This document shows, piece after piece, positions 22,450 to 33,266 of a stretch of DNA of 64,000 nucleotides; within the stretch, counting starts at the first letter, position 1; each line of letters begins with the position of its first letter. Both the position numbers and the translations under genes were made by a program. The notes under the pieces were generated by a model. The model made no database searches. It was not told where the DNA came from and worked only from the letters and a program-made list of their open reading frames with translations. Source of the DNA: Lentinus brumalis (lineage: Eukaryota > Basidiomycota > Agaricomycetes > Polyporales > Polyporaceae); NCBI GenBank assembly GCA_001792895.1, contig MARA01000036.1, forward strand, positions 186,001 through 250,000, in the 5' to 3' direction.

Positions 22450-25382
22450 ATGTCTTCCAGCGACGGCTCGCCTCCCCCGATTCCTGAATCTTCTGAACCG
22501 GCGTCGGGCTCGAACTCCACCCCAAGCAACCCACCGCCGGGGACACCCCCAACGACGCCGAACAACCTAGCCGATCTCACAACGACTCCCGCAGGCTTGC
22601 CGCCTCCGACTTCAGAACCGTTAGAGACGCTCCCAGGAACCCCGAACTCCAATCCCCCTCGCGCATCCTCAGCTGAGGCGATCCCTCTCACGCCAGACGA
22701 CGAAGCCCGACAAGCTTCAAAGAAACGTCGAAGCGCTGCCTCCATGGCTGTGGAGAACGAGAAGTCATCGAGGACGGAAGCTTTGGTATGTCCTTCTTGC
22801 TGGTTATACGATATGAAACTCACAGTCGTGTTGCAGAAAAATGCACCTCCGCTGTTGCCGAAAAATCTGACGACGAGGGCACGTCCCGGTACTTTCCTGC
22901 GCCGCGCAGATGCGAGGTCGCGAAGAGCGGTAGACCGCACTGGATCGCCCTCCGTTGCCGGGCCTTCGCGTTCGGCAGGACCTTCGCAGAACGTGGCGTT
23001 GTCTGGTCCCCTGCCTGCTCCTGTTCAATACGGACAGCAATCGACCCAAGCCAATTACCCGCTTGCCCAGGCCGGGTTCCACTTCCCTCTGCAATCCATG
23101 CAGGGCGTACTCCTCCAGCCTCTTCAGCAAGCGCAACAGTTAGCTCAGCAACCATTCGCTCTGCCTCTTCAGCAGAACCAGCCGCAGCAGTTCCCGCCGG
23201 TCTCTTTTCAGCCGAATCCGCCGCCGCATCTCGTGCCGATGCCTCTTCAGCAAATGCAGCAGCAGCAGCAGCAGCAGCAGCTTCAGCAGCAATTCGCGCA
23301 GATGCCTCAGCAGAATCAGCAGCAATTCGCGCAGATGCCTCAGCAGAATCAGCAGCAGTTCGCGCAGATGCCTCAGCAGAATCAGCAGCAGTTCGCGCAG
23401 ATACCTCAGCAGAATCAGCCGCAGCAACTCGCGCCGATCTCTTTCCAGCAGAATCAGCCGCAGCAACTCGCGCCGATGCCTCTTCAGCAAATGCAGCTGC
23501 AATTCATGCCGCCGCCGTCTTCCCAAGACCAGCAGCTGCAGCAATTTGCCCCTCCACCTCCGCCGGAACAGCCTGAACAGCCGGAAAGGCCGGAAAGGCC
23601 GGTAGTCCGAGACCCTCGTCGGCGACGTGGCCGTCGCCGAGTGCAGATCGAAGAGGTAACATCTGTCTCCGCATGTCTGCCGTGTCTGCGCTGAATTTCC
23701 TGTGTCGCTTCCAGGACGACATCATGGGTGAATTGGAGGAGGAGTGGACTTCTGGGATGGAAGACACGCTTTCTAGCAAAAGTCCGTCTGAAATCGAGCA
23801 AGAGGCGTACGATGGAGGTGAGGAGGAAGAGGAAGGGGAAGAAATGGAGGATGAGTTCGACGACGACCTTGACCGCTATCTCGAGTCGACGGTATGTTCG
23901 CTCGGTGCCGCTGGTGATCTCACGCTCATCCTTGGACAGTACAGCGCCGACGACACCGAACACGCAGGGCGGCCTAGACGTGATGCCGCTGGGGCTGACC
24001 CACGCAGAGTACGTCCACTTGCACTCTTCGTTGTGTCCAGTCCGTTGACAGCCCTGTTCTCCAGGACGATGGACGCTCGAAGACCTCCCTCGGGGATGGC
24101 GAACTTACGTACTACATAGTCGATCAACTGAACGACATCAGAGTTGAGAACAGGGTTCACAAGTGCGTTAGCAGGCTAATTCGTCTGGCAGCACGTCTCT
24201 GATGACCATCATCTTTACAGCGATGCCCTCATGAACCGCATGGACAAGATAGACAACCGGATCGCAAGTATCGAAGCCGGAGGGGCCAGCCTGCCGTTAC
24301 AGGTCAAGAGGAGACTGAAGACCTCCCGGCGAGCCCCGAAGCCTTCTAGGTCCAAGCAGTCGCGCATCGAACTGCCCCCGCCGACGGACGGCAAACCACG
24401 CACAGCCGTCCAAATCGAGGCTCTCATGGCTGTCGAGCTAGAATACCTCAACCGAGCTCAGAAGGTTGTGCGCATACATTTCTTGAAGCTGCTCAGGGTG
24501 AAGTCGTTCGAGCAAATGGCGGAAAAATGCCCGCCTCTCGCAGACTCTGAGATCGCCGCCTACAACAAGTTCCCGAACGACCAGGAGTACTTTGCTCCCA
24601 ACAACTACCGTGTCGACTTCTCGCGTTCATGGGCTACCTTCTCCTTCAACATCGACGCCCGGGACTACTTCATTCGTCACTTACAGCATGCTCTCGGGGG
24701 AGGCGCGTACCGACAAGACAAGTTCTTCTTTCCAGAACGCTATCGCACGGAGTTCCACCTGGGAGCGGCGCTGGACACGCACATGGAGCACTGTCGGGCG
24801 AGAATTCGTAAGATTCACAACCCGCTCTCGAGTGACGCGGAGGAAGAAGAGAAGAGGAAGGCTCGCGCCAGAGCTCGCCGAGGCACGGTAAGCAGAATTC
24901 CGAGCAAAGTTTGACGTTATACTGACCGCTGTGGACAGCTGCACGCCATCCGAGTCGGCGTCGTTGTGGACTGTGAATACGATGAGCACTTGGACCTCAT
25001 GACGAAGCTCACAGCTGTCAACCACAGCGAAGACGAAACCGACGTCGACATGCCGCGCAAGCGCACTCGCGCCAACCGGTTCCGGATCATCCGATGCGAT
25101 TGGATGAGCGACGAGCTCAGGGGCTTCTTGCGGGGTCTTTACGAGCAATACGTCGACGACTGGGAGACCTCGCCAACGAGGCGTCAAGCAGGCGGAAGCG
25201 CACCTAGGGAGCGAGTGACTACGACGCCCCCGATGTCCGAGCTCGGCCGCCCTGCCGTAGGGTTATGGCGCAATTGCTACAACGATGCATGGCTTGGCAC
25301 CCTCAAGCGTCATGAACTTCGCAACATGTGCATCGTGGAGGGCAACTACGACTTCACCATTCGACCGCGGCCAACACAATGA
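22450..25382 (+). CDS. Plavaka-type transposon accessory protein, Gln-rich
   Basis: About seven exons from ATG 22450 to TGA 25380-25382, ~850-900 residues. The N-terminal ~110 residues are Ser/Pro/Thr-rich. Next is a Gln-rich segment with (CAG)n and 33-bp repeats encoding the QQFAQMPQQNQ unit, then a Glu/Asp-rich exon, a helical segment (MNRMDKIDNRIASIEAG) and a folded C-terminal part with AYNKFPNDQEYFAPNNYRVD and the terminal NCYNDAWLGTLKRHELRN followed by YDFTIRP. In my experience the NCY..AWL...YDF ending recurs in unnamed proteins next to Plavaka/KDZ transposases. A DNA-binding partner role comparable to plant TnpA is inference. The junctions near 23893-24065 are uncertain. The stop is ~40 bp before the right arm begins. 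Confidence 0.7.
23256..23425 (+). repeat. CAG tract and 33-bp coding repeats
   Basis: About nine CAG triplets (23256-23280) are followed by about four 33-bp units encoding QQFAQMPQQNQ with few differences. The repeat keeps frame, so it is a length-variable part of the accessory protein. Confidence 0.8.
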
Positions 25383-26032
25383 GTCTAGGGGGCCGGACTC
25401 CTTTTCGCAGGCGACAGAATCATCTTCTGGTAGCTTTTTCCCTCCCCTGAGGGAGGTTTTTGACGCACCCAGTGGACGCACCGATATTGTTTTGTCTTAT
25501 GTATTCATCATATCATGTTCAGTCACAGTCTGCATCCGCGTTGAACATCTTCGCCCAATGGCGACACTACACAGGTAACGACTTCGCCCAACGGCGACAC
25601 TCCACACAGGTACGCGTTCACTATTGGTTCCTTCCGTGTACGGTGCTCCTCTCCCTTCCCCGATCCTCGCGTGGCCGTGGCAGCAGACGGCAGCATATTG
25701 AAGACCTTTCGCGTCGACGCTGAAGAGTGCCGTGCTGTTGGGAGCTTTGTGTTGCAGGGCCGCGAGCTCTTGGAGCTTCGAGAGCGTCTGGTACGAGAGT
25801 TAAGTCGGGCGTCGCGAACCTCTCGGCCACTCTCGCGTCGTGTACGACGAAGCGGGCAAGAGGCACCGCGGAGCTGGCGTACGCAGAGCTCCTTGGAGGC
25901 ATCGTTGACGGTGCAGGCTTCCGAGAAGTGTGTGTTGCGGCGACGAGGAGCCAAGCGGCAGTCACGAGCAGCAGTAGAGATGCAGGTTTCCGGCTTATGG
26001 AGCTGTGCGAACAGGTCGGCAGGAGGTGGCAC

Positions 26033-26495
26033 GGAGCTCTCGGGAGCCTCGTGTTGCGACGAGGACGAGCGGGGGGATGGCGGCGGGAGGTGGCGGGGTG
26101 CTCTCGAGAGCTTCGTGTCGGAACGAGGCGGAGCGGCGTGGCGGCGTCGGCGAGAAGCTCTCGGGAGCCTCGTGTTGCGACGAGGACGAGCGAGGGAGGT
26201 GGCGGGGTGCTCTCGAGAGCTTCGTGTCGGAACGAGGCGGAGCGGCGTGGCGGCGTCGGCGAGGAGCTCTCGGGAGCCTCGTGTTGCGACGAGGACGAGC
26301 GGGGGAGGTGGCGGGGTGCTCTCGAGAGCTTCGTGTCGGAACGAGGCGGAGCGGCGTGGCGGCGTCGGCGAGGAGCTCTCGGGAGCCTCGTGTTGCGACG
26401 AGGACGAGCGGGGGATGGCGGCGGGAGGTGGCGGGGTGCTCTCGAGAGCTTCGTGTCGGAACGAGGCGGAGCGGCGTGGCGGCGTCGGCGAGGAG
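26033..26495. repeat. 109-bp minisatellite in right arm, about four copies
   Basis: The core GAGAGCTTCGTGTCGG recurs at about 26107, 26217, 26325 and 26445. It is the reverse complement of the left-arm unit. The copy number differs between arms (about nine versus four). Confidence 0.8.
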
Positions 26496-26837
26496 CCTCG
26501 TGTTGCGATGAGGAGGGACCTTGAGGCGGCGACGACGGGTGCGGTCAGGCTTGGTGTGGGGTAGCCTCGTGTAACGGTGGCGGTGTGGTGTCGGGCATCG
26601 AGGATTGGCGGGTGCAGTCAGGTGTGGTTGCGGCGCGGTATGTCGTAGCGCTCTGTCTCGTGGAGGGCCGCGACGCGTCGTCGCGTGGTGCGACGTGGTG
26701 TGGCGTGGAGTCGACTGTCATTCTCTCTACGTTTCCAGGTGCTTTTCCACCGCCAAAAAGGTCACCTATCACGGTGAGCTTTTCTGGCTGCCGAAAAGGT
26801 AACCTTTTCAGCACACGAAGAAGGTCAGAGAAAGGTC

Positions 26838-27097
26838 ACCTATGCCGGTCATCTCCGCGAACTGTTCGACCGCCTGAAAAGTAGCCTATGTCTGACTTTT
26901 CCAGCGGCCGAAAAGTTTGGCCAATGAGGTTACCTTTGTCCTCCCTATCGCGTGACCGAAAATCTTCATAGAATCCACGCAGAATCGCCAGGAAAGGACA
27001 CCTTTCTCCGGTATCTTTTCCTGTGACGAGAAATCTCGGTGAGAGGTAGCCTTTCTCGTCCCTTTCCGGCGGTCCAAAACTCATGACAAAGGTGACC
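26838..27097 (+). repeat. 260-bp block, same orientation in both arms (right copy)
   Basis: Same strand and same length as 1391-1650 and apparently identical. It begins ACCTATGCCGG and ends AAAGGTGACC. The flanking arm sequence is inverted relative to the left arm. Confidence 0.75.
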
Positions 27098-27247
27098 TTT
27101 TCTGCGCTCTGGAATCGCCGGCGGATTGCCTCGAATGGTAACATTCTCGGAACCCTGATATATTGGCATTAACTCCGCGGCAGCTGAGCTACATGGAGGA
27201 TAACATCAAGATTTCTCGCCGCCGGTTTCGGGGCTGTGCCCGCCGTG

Positions 27248-27250
27248 TCT
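27248..27250. repeat. Right 3-bp target-site duplication TCT
   Basis: It directly follows the terminal GCCGTG of the element and matches 1234-1236. Confidence 0.7.
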
Positions 27251-27640
27251 ACCGTGTTTCAGTCAGGCTATATGAGGTCGAGTATGCATTACTCACCATT
27301 TACAGGGACCCTAGGAGCATTTCAGCGATCAGATACATGAGTCTGAGTGAGTAAAATGCTCTAGTATTCTGAAAGCAGCAGACAGCAGCGTAACTGGAAG
27401 ATATGGTTAGTGAGTCATTAACCACCGCGTATTCATGCATTCCTGACGCACCTTGACAGCAATACCGGACCCTGCATGGCGTGGATATGCAGAGCGTCAA
27501 AGCCCCGGCCTGACGGCTTGGCTCGGGGAGCCGAGCCGTCAGGCCGTCAGAAGCCGTCTCCAAGGCCTGGCTCGTCCCGGCCTGCGTGAGGGCCCGGCCT
27601 CACGGCTTGACGGCCTGAGGCCGGGACTTGCAAGTCACTA
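27251..27640. mobile_element. hAT-like non-autonomous element, right part
   Basis: About 390 bp. The inner part is AT-rich and without a gene; the outer 160 bp is a dense array of GC palindromes (GGCCTGACGGC type). It ends in the inverse of TAGTGACTTGCAAG. With 1036-1236 it makes a 591-bp element with no coding capacity. Confidence 0.75.
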
Positions 27641-27648
27641 CGCCGCCC
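27641..27648. repeat. Right copy of 8-bp target-site duplication (CGCCGCCC)
   Basis: Identical to 1028-1035 and directly abuts the inverted terminus. Confidence 0.8.
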
Positions 27649-28404
27649 TCGAAGGCCGCCACACCTCTATCGTCGATTCCTCCCCGCCCCGTGGCGAGCA
27701 ACTTGCAGGCCGTCTCGCCTCGCACACCCTACTGTCCAGATCTCATGGCCGACGGCGAACATCCACCTCTCCCTCTCGATCGTCCGCACCACTGCTTGGA
27801 CTCTGGCTGTGGTTACGCAGCATACCGGGCCTCTCCAGCACCTACACCTACCCCTGTGCCGCTCGCGCCAGCTTTGGAACCGTTTCCCATCTTAGGCGAC
27901 GCATCCGTCATCCGGGTGCTTTGCAGATCATCACCTTCAAATTCCCCGGGATGGCAGCAGCGGGGATTCCGGAGGGTGTGGGGAGAATTACGCGACGTGC
28001 GGAAGTGCTCCGTGCTTGGCCATGGTTTCGTTGGGATGCTGTCGCTACGGATACTACCTGGTGAGCTGTCGAAATTACCACACGCACTTGTCGACGCCCT
28101 AAGAAGTATTGAACCGAGTGATCTGGACATGGACATACCGGGAGAGGAATGGGAAGTGTTCAAGGACGTCTGTGTACGTGCTCAAGGGATACAGCGCGTG
28201 GTCTTTGACTGACAACTCTATCTCTAGACCCCCATCATGCAGGAGAGGGTATATTTCCAACAAATACGTGTCAATTTGTATGGGCGCGAGGACATCCGGG
28301 ACTGGATATGGAGAGCACGGCACACGAGCTACTTCTTGCGTTCAAGCGTAAGGTCTTGCTGTCCATTTGTGTTTAGTACAGATGTAATTCTCGGATATGA
28401 GTGA
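27649..28404 (+). pseudogene. 3' part of the host gene split by the nested transposon
   Basis: The frame continues from 1035 with TCG AAG GCC and stays open for 175 codons to a donor at 28174 (TGT/GTACGT). A 54-nt intron ends TCTCTAG at 28227; a 59-codon last exon ends TGA 28402-28404. The region is Pro/Ala-rich at first, then helical with LPHALVDALRSIEPSDLDMD. No family was recognised. The frame after the insertion is undamaged, which suggests that the insertion is not old. See 811-1035 for the other half. Confidence 0.6.
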
Positions 28405-28973
28405 TGGAATACGATACTGTTACACTTCTAGACTTGCATCATGATGGTGACCACTACTGCTACATATAACCCTTCGGGCGGGACTTTCCGGAAGCTGCTA
28501 CAGATCAGCTCTCACGATAGCGAATCGCCCTCAGGAGCCTGACCGCGCCCTCGTCTGCCTTCGAAACCCCGACCATTCCTACCTTAGTCGTCACCCGGAG
28601 GAATAACATACGAACCCGTACGTTCGGCCCTCATTCCGCGTCTCTCCCAGATGGCTCACACAGAGGGGTGTCGGCTTAGTGTCGGCGACGTTTACTTGGG
28701 CGACGTTACGCGGGAGTGAATCAATACCATAGATAAGTTGCGCGAACTTACTAGGGCATTCGTGCGTGGCTAGCCTTGCGCTCCCAGTATACAGACATCA
28801 CGTCGAACACTCACCCAGCTCAGATTGAACACATAGTGTTGCCTTGACATACACCCAGCGTTTCGAGACGACCTTCATATTCGACACCAAGGTCAAACAG
28901 GTATGTCCTTCTGGCAAGCAGTCGCGGTGGCGATGGCACTGAGTCACAACACTCAAGCATCTCAAGCATCTCA
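28405..28973. other. Intergenic, no supported gene
   Basis: No convincing exon on either strand; short frames only. It probably holds the 3' end of the split gene and the promoter of the F-box-like gene. Confidence 0.4.
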
Positions 28974-30602
28974 ATGTCATCCACCCCTGCTCCTACACTC
29001 AACTACGACATCCTCGTTGTTATTATGCACATTCTGGTCGACAAAGACACGTACAGGCCCTCGGCTCTCGCTGCGATGTCGCAGACATGCAAGCATCTGA
29101 ACTTCGAAGGATCTCTCCTACTACTGTCAGGAATAGTGCAGGTGGTCCGACACATATCTTCCTTCTGTTCCTTCATGCTACGCGACCGGGTTAACCGTCT
29201 TCCACTTCTACGGCGTCTCTATGTGGTTATTCACAACGTTACGGAGGCTGAAATCGATCTCCTGAGCCAAGTACTCCGTCATGCTGCATATCTCTACGAG
29301 CTTGAGATCCCCAAGCTGGACCACCCGTCACCTTCGATTAAGGTGACACTATGTTCGCTGATCGCATCCCTCACCTCGATTCGCCATCTGTCTTTGGTGG
29401 GAGGGCGGTCGGCCGACAACTTGCGACTTTGGGAGAGCTTCTTCCGGAATATCCGCTCTCCGCTATCGCGTATTTCGGTGGCGCTTCCTTGGGTCGGGGA
29501 GTCCAATTTTCAGGGAGGGACGATGTACACGCGGAGGAGAGATCCAATCTTCCTACTCTCGCGACTCAGGGAGACGTTAGAAGAGATCGACGTCAACGGA
29601 CGGGCCACCTTTGGGAGCTACACATGCCCATATCCCCACGTCCGTGAGCTCCGACTCCCTGCGCACACTCTCAGTATACCCATTATCAGACCGATTATCT
29701 CCTCCTTCCCAAATCTTCGTGTCTTATATCTTGGGCCAGTCGAGGGCCAATACACACGCTGCCTTCACGAGAAGGACCTCCTGGGATGGATCTACCTCGG
29801 GAGACGCACCATACAGCAGTCTCACGAGCTGAATAAGCAAGATCAGCGGGCTTGCGGGACCTGGCCAAGATTACAATTCTTGAAGGGTTCGATTCTCGCT
29901 GCCTACACCCTCGGATTGTCCTGCCATGTCCAGAAGGTGCATCTCATTAGCACTGGAGGAAAGCGAGAAGACGAGTCAGCCATGCTCTCTGCGATTCTTT
30001 CCGATACCAAACCTTCTTTCCTTCGCCTTGCTATCAGAGTCTTCAACGCCCGAGGATATATACCAATCTTCAGTTCGACATCATGGTCTACGAATTTGGA
30101 GACCCTAGAGCTGCGGATCAACATATCGAAGGAAGAGTTCGACTATGAGGAATGTTTCGTGAGTGTGATATCCATTCGGTTCGGGAGATATCGAGGATAC
30201 TAATGATGCGTCCTTTACAAGAAACACATAGCAGCATTGTTGCCCCCTATGTCCGTCGCTTCGTTGCGACTTGAACTCATATGCGCAAATACCGAATTTC
30301 TCGGAGAAAATAGCGATCATGGAGTTGACTTCAGCGGGCAGAAATGCGAGCGTTACTTGAAGGAAAGAACCTGGTGGCACTGCTATACAGAGAACGCGCT
30401 GCTGCGCGAGGATCTCTTGCAGCGCGTACGGGATTGCATGGGGTCAAGCCCGACTTTGCGACGGATGACGCTCATATGGGCACGTTGTGATGCGACAATC
30501 CCGAACCGCGTCATCGGCATCGATCTGGACAACCCGCCGTATTCTTGGGACAGGCCTGGAGATGGATCGGATGAGCCCTACACCATGCACGATTGGTGGT
30601 GA
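28974..30602 (+). CDS. F-box/LRR-like protein
   Basis: Two exons: ATG 28974 to donor GTGAGT at about 30160, a ~65-nt intron ending ACAAG, then to TGA 30600-30602; about 520 residues. The N terminus APTLNYDILVVIMHILVDKD followed by ALAAMSQTCKHL is the degenerate F-box typical of agaricomycete hypothetical proteins. It is followed by Leu-rich repeats (LPLLRRLYVVI, LYELEIPKL, IRHLSLVGG, FPNLRVLYLG, LETLELRINI). Such proteins are expected to act as substrate adaptors of SCF ubiquitin ligases; the target is unknown. The C-terminal exon is acidic with EPYTMHDWW at the end. The gene is intact and lies 570 bp downstream of the split host gene, with no sign of transposon sequence between. Confidence 0.7.
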
Positions 30603-33266
30603 AGGGCGCCCTCGAATTGGCACGATGACTGGACGGAGCGCGGATGCGAAGGAGGGCACGAGAAGGATGAGTCGGCTGTAGGTATGGGGTATCGATGTTT
30701 TCGGAACGCTGTGGCCAGTACTTACAGTCAAACGCGATGTACCAATGACGTTGTTCTGCGTACCACACTTTACTACTGCACCAGCACAGCAGCTGGCCAT
30801 GGGCATAGTCCCCCCGGAGCGCGGCGCATCGGGTACGCGCGCGAATTGTGGGTCGCCGATCACATTGTGGCGCAGAGCCTCTGCGGCGAAGTAAATGAGC
30901 CATTCAGAGGCATGACGTGTCCATATGAGCTGGGAACAGAAGACACGGGCACTCCGATCCTCCATCTGTCTCGAAAAGTCATTAGAGGAGTCGAGGACCG
31001 CGATGGTATATATCTTCACAGTGGTTCCTTGCGGCCCGCCTTGTGAGGTGAAGGCAGTCTCGACATCCAGCACGCCATCGGTATCATGGGAGGCACCAAT
31101 GTTCGCTCAGTGGCGACTTGCATTTACACGTGAGATGCGAGTGCGGCGATCCTTCAAGGACGGCGATCATGCGGTGGAATCATCGATCCGGACGTCTATA
31201 GAATACGATAAGACTGGTAGAGTAGGACTTCTACAGGACGGCGGCGCACAGCGGGTGCAAAGGTGCGAACTTGTCCGGGCACAGATCAGCGTGTCATCAA
31301 CGCCGCCACCTCGCATCCTCATCACTGACATAGCCAGACCGCACAAGTCAGCTTGAGCATAGTCTGCACGCGTCACGAAATAAGACGTACCAGGAGAACG
31401 AGCCAGAGGGAAGCGCAACTTGAAGGCTCCATCTCTGCATACTCCTGGGATATCCGCCGCTCGCTCCGCAGATCCCCAACGGCCCGCAGGCGTGCCGAAG
31501 CTCGAATGTCGCAATCGCCCAAGGAGCCACCCAAGGAACACAAGGTGGCGCCGCCGGTAAACGACAAACGGTGCTAGCTCGCGTCCGCTCGGGGGCACCA
31601 ACCAGGAACATAAGGACGAAGAGCGATATGTCGCTATCGATACAGGACCTGGCGCCGTTTGGTACGCTTGATAATGCTTATGATGCTCGAACAGGCACTT
31701 GTACCGACTCCCGCCCAGCGGTAGGGACCGCAGGAACGATCGACACGAGCGGTCACACCCATCCCGCCGTCCGGCGCGCACGCGCGGATCAGAAAAAAGG
31801 GTCGCCATTCCACGCGTCGGAAGTTTTCGTGACTGTTTCACGTCCACAAGCTAACCCCCGGATGCGAGCGACTCGGAGCGTCGGTGCGTCGGCAAGAGAG
31901 GGCGGAGAGATCGTTGAGGAGGCGAGCGCACGCTAGGCCAAGTTCGGAGGCGGAAGAAGCAGGGCGCACAACGTGTCGTATCCAGCAACGGGTGGTGGGC
32001 GCGGTGGCACCTGGGTGTGTCGTCAACCTGGCGGGCACAGGGGCTGTCCTCAGATTCGGGCGTGGAGTGAGACGAGGAGCCGTCGGCCAGGCGTTCTGGT
32101 TGACGCCGCGGACGGCGAAGACTCGAACGACAATGCCTGCCGTTTTGGGGGTTAACGTAAGATGTGGACGACGACGACGAGGGCCTGGGGTGGGGACGCG
32201 ATCGCGATTCGCTGTCGCGGGAAGTTCCCTGGGGGTGCCGCCTTGCCCCGATTTGAGCCGTTCAGGAAGAAGAGAAGCGAGAATACCAGCTTGAGATCCA
32301 CGTGGGTACTTGGGTGTCCTCGGATACGCGACACCTTGGCGAACGGCACAATTGGAGATCAACAACGACTCTGTTCACGACGTTGTGTGGAACAGGATGA
32401 GAAGAAGACGCGTACGAACACAGATACGTGTACATGGAGGTGCAAGAAGAACGCTGGGCTTGGTTCTTTGCCAAAGGACGTGAATTTGCTCGATTACTGC
32501 GGCGGAGAGGGTCGCCTGGCGGATTGGTTGGCGACGTGTGAGTTGGCGGATTTGCACCCGCTGCATAGAATGACAAGCGAGGGCATTACGGCGGCGACAT
32601 TGCCTGCCAATCAGCATGCCTTCGCCTCGACCTACGGGAGCTGCTGTGAGTTACTTCCACAGGCTGCAGTAACGCTCACGTACCCGCCGATATTGCGTTT
32701 CACTTTCCGGACGACGGACGGGAAGCTTGGATCCGCTTCGGCGGGCTCTTTTCCCAGGACAGCATGTCAGAGAAGGTACATGCCACGTTCGCGAAGGCGT
32801 TCTCCGTGCGTCTGTGGGCTGGAGAGGGCAAGTACAAACTGACTTCCCAATCGGGCCACAAGGGGAAAGCACCAATAGGTCTGAACCGTCTGATGACCTT
32901 TGATGAAGACCAGGACCCCGAACGCAGTCGACAGACGGTGAGTGCGAGTTCGTTGTGCAGAAGGGACAGCTGCAGACGTCGAGACGAGTTATGCTGGCTG
33001 CGATGGTGGTGGATGCGGTCAGAAACGCGGCATCAGCACGAACAAGAGGCGGTGCATCGCAGGCGGCAGCAGGACAGCGCACCGCCAGACTCGGGCGTTT
33101 GATCTGCTGGGACCGCTGCCGGGTCTCAGGACGGTCGAAAAAGGTTCTGATGCCCGCGGAGAGGGGATCATTTAAGACTGACGAGAACAATAACTCCCTC
33201 CCCCGCGTTCTCCCAGGTCCCTCCTCCTCTCTTTTGTCTGCCTCGTTTTGGAAACCGGCAGCAGTC
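30603..33266. other. Gene-poor stretch
   Basis: About 2.7 kb. Several frames of 100-230 codons overlap on both strands, none with a domain or good splice structure. A stretch at 32764-32939 (MSEKVHATFAKAFSVRLW) ends at a GTGAGT donor and could be an exon, but I found no partner. Confidence 0.4.

Larger units (their letters stand above)
1237..27247 (+). mobile_element. 26-kb cargo-carrying CACTA (Plavaka/Tnp2-type) transposon
   Basis: Both ends begin with CACGGCGGGC and are perfectly inverted for 40 bp. Similarity continues with scattered differences over ~110 bp, then into ~2 kb inverted arms. The flanking trinucleotide is TCT on both sides (1234-1236 and 27248-27250). A CAC terminus, a 3-bp duplication, subterminal repeats and an internal Tnp2-family transposase together define the CACTA (CMC) superfamily. 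The two transposon genes occupy the right third (18.1-25.4 kb), next to the right arm. The rest is seven or eight spliced genes not known as standard parts of such elements. It inserted into the hAT-like element at 1036-27640. The transposase frame has no stop or shift, so the copy may be young. Confidence 0.85.
25424..27247. repeat. Right inverted arm of the CACTA element
   Basis: It mirrors the left arm: a short match at 25427-25475; a diverged middle (25700-26000); a minisatellite with four 109-bp-type units (26033-26495); a block identical to the inverse of 1655-1940 (26545-26830); the non-inverted 260-bp block (26838-27097); and the terminal repeat (27130-27247). It is shorter than the left arm mainly because it has fewer minisatellite units. 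Two 31-bp copies of TTCGCCCAANGGCGACACT also lie at 25549-25612. Confidence 0.8.

Noticed and set aside
22788..23576. Ala/Ser-rich + frame and the Leu-rich minus frame at 23140-23544
   Set aside because: Shadows of the Gln-rich repeat region of the accessory protein.
1237..27247. Starship, Helitron or Maverick as the identity of the large element
   Set aside because: No tyrosine recombinase (DUF3435), RepHel or polymerase B frame was seen; the ends, duplication and Tnp2 gene point to CACTA.
30444..31847. Minus-strand frames as a membrane protein gene
   Set aside because: No run of hydrophobic spans holds together and no frame-keeping splices were found.
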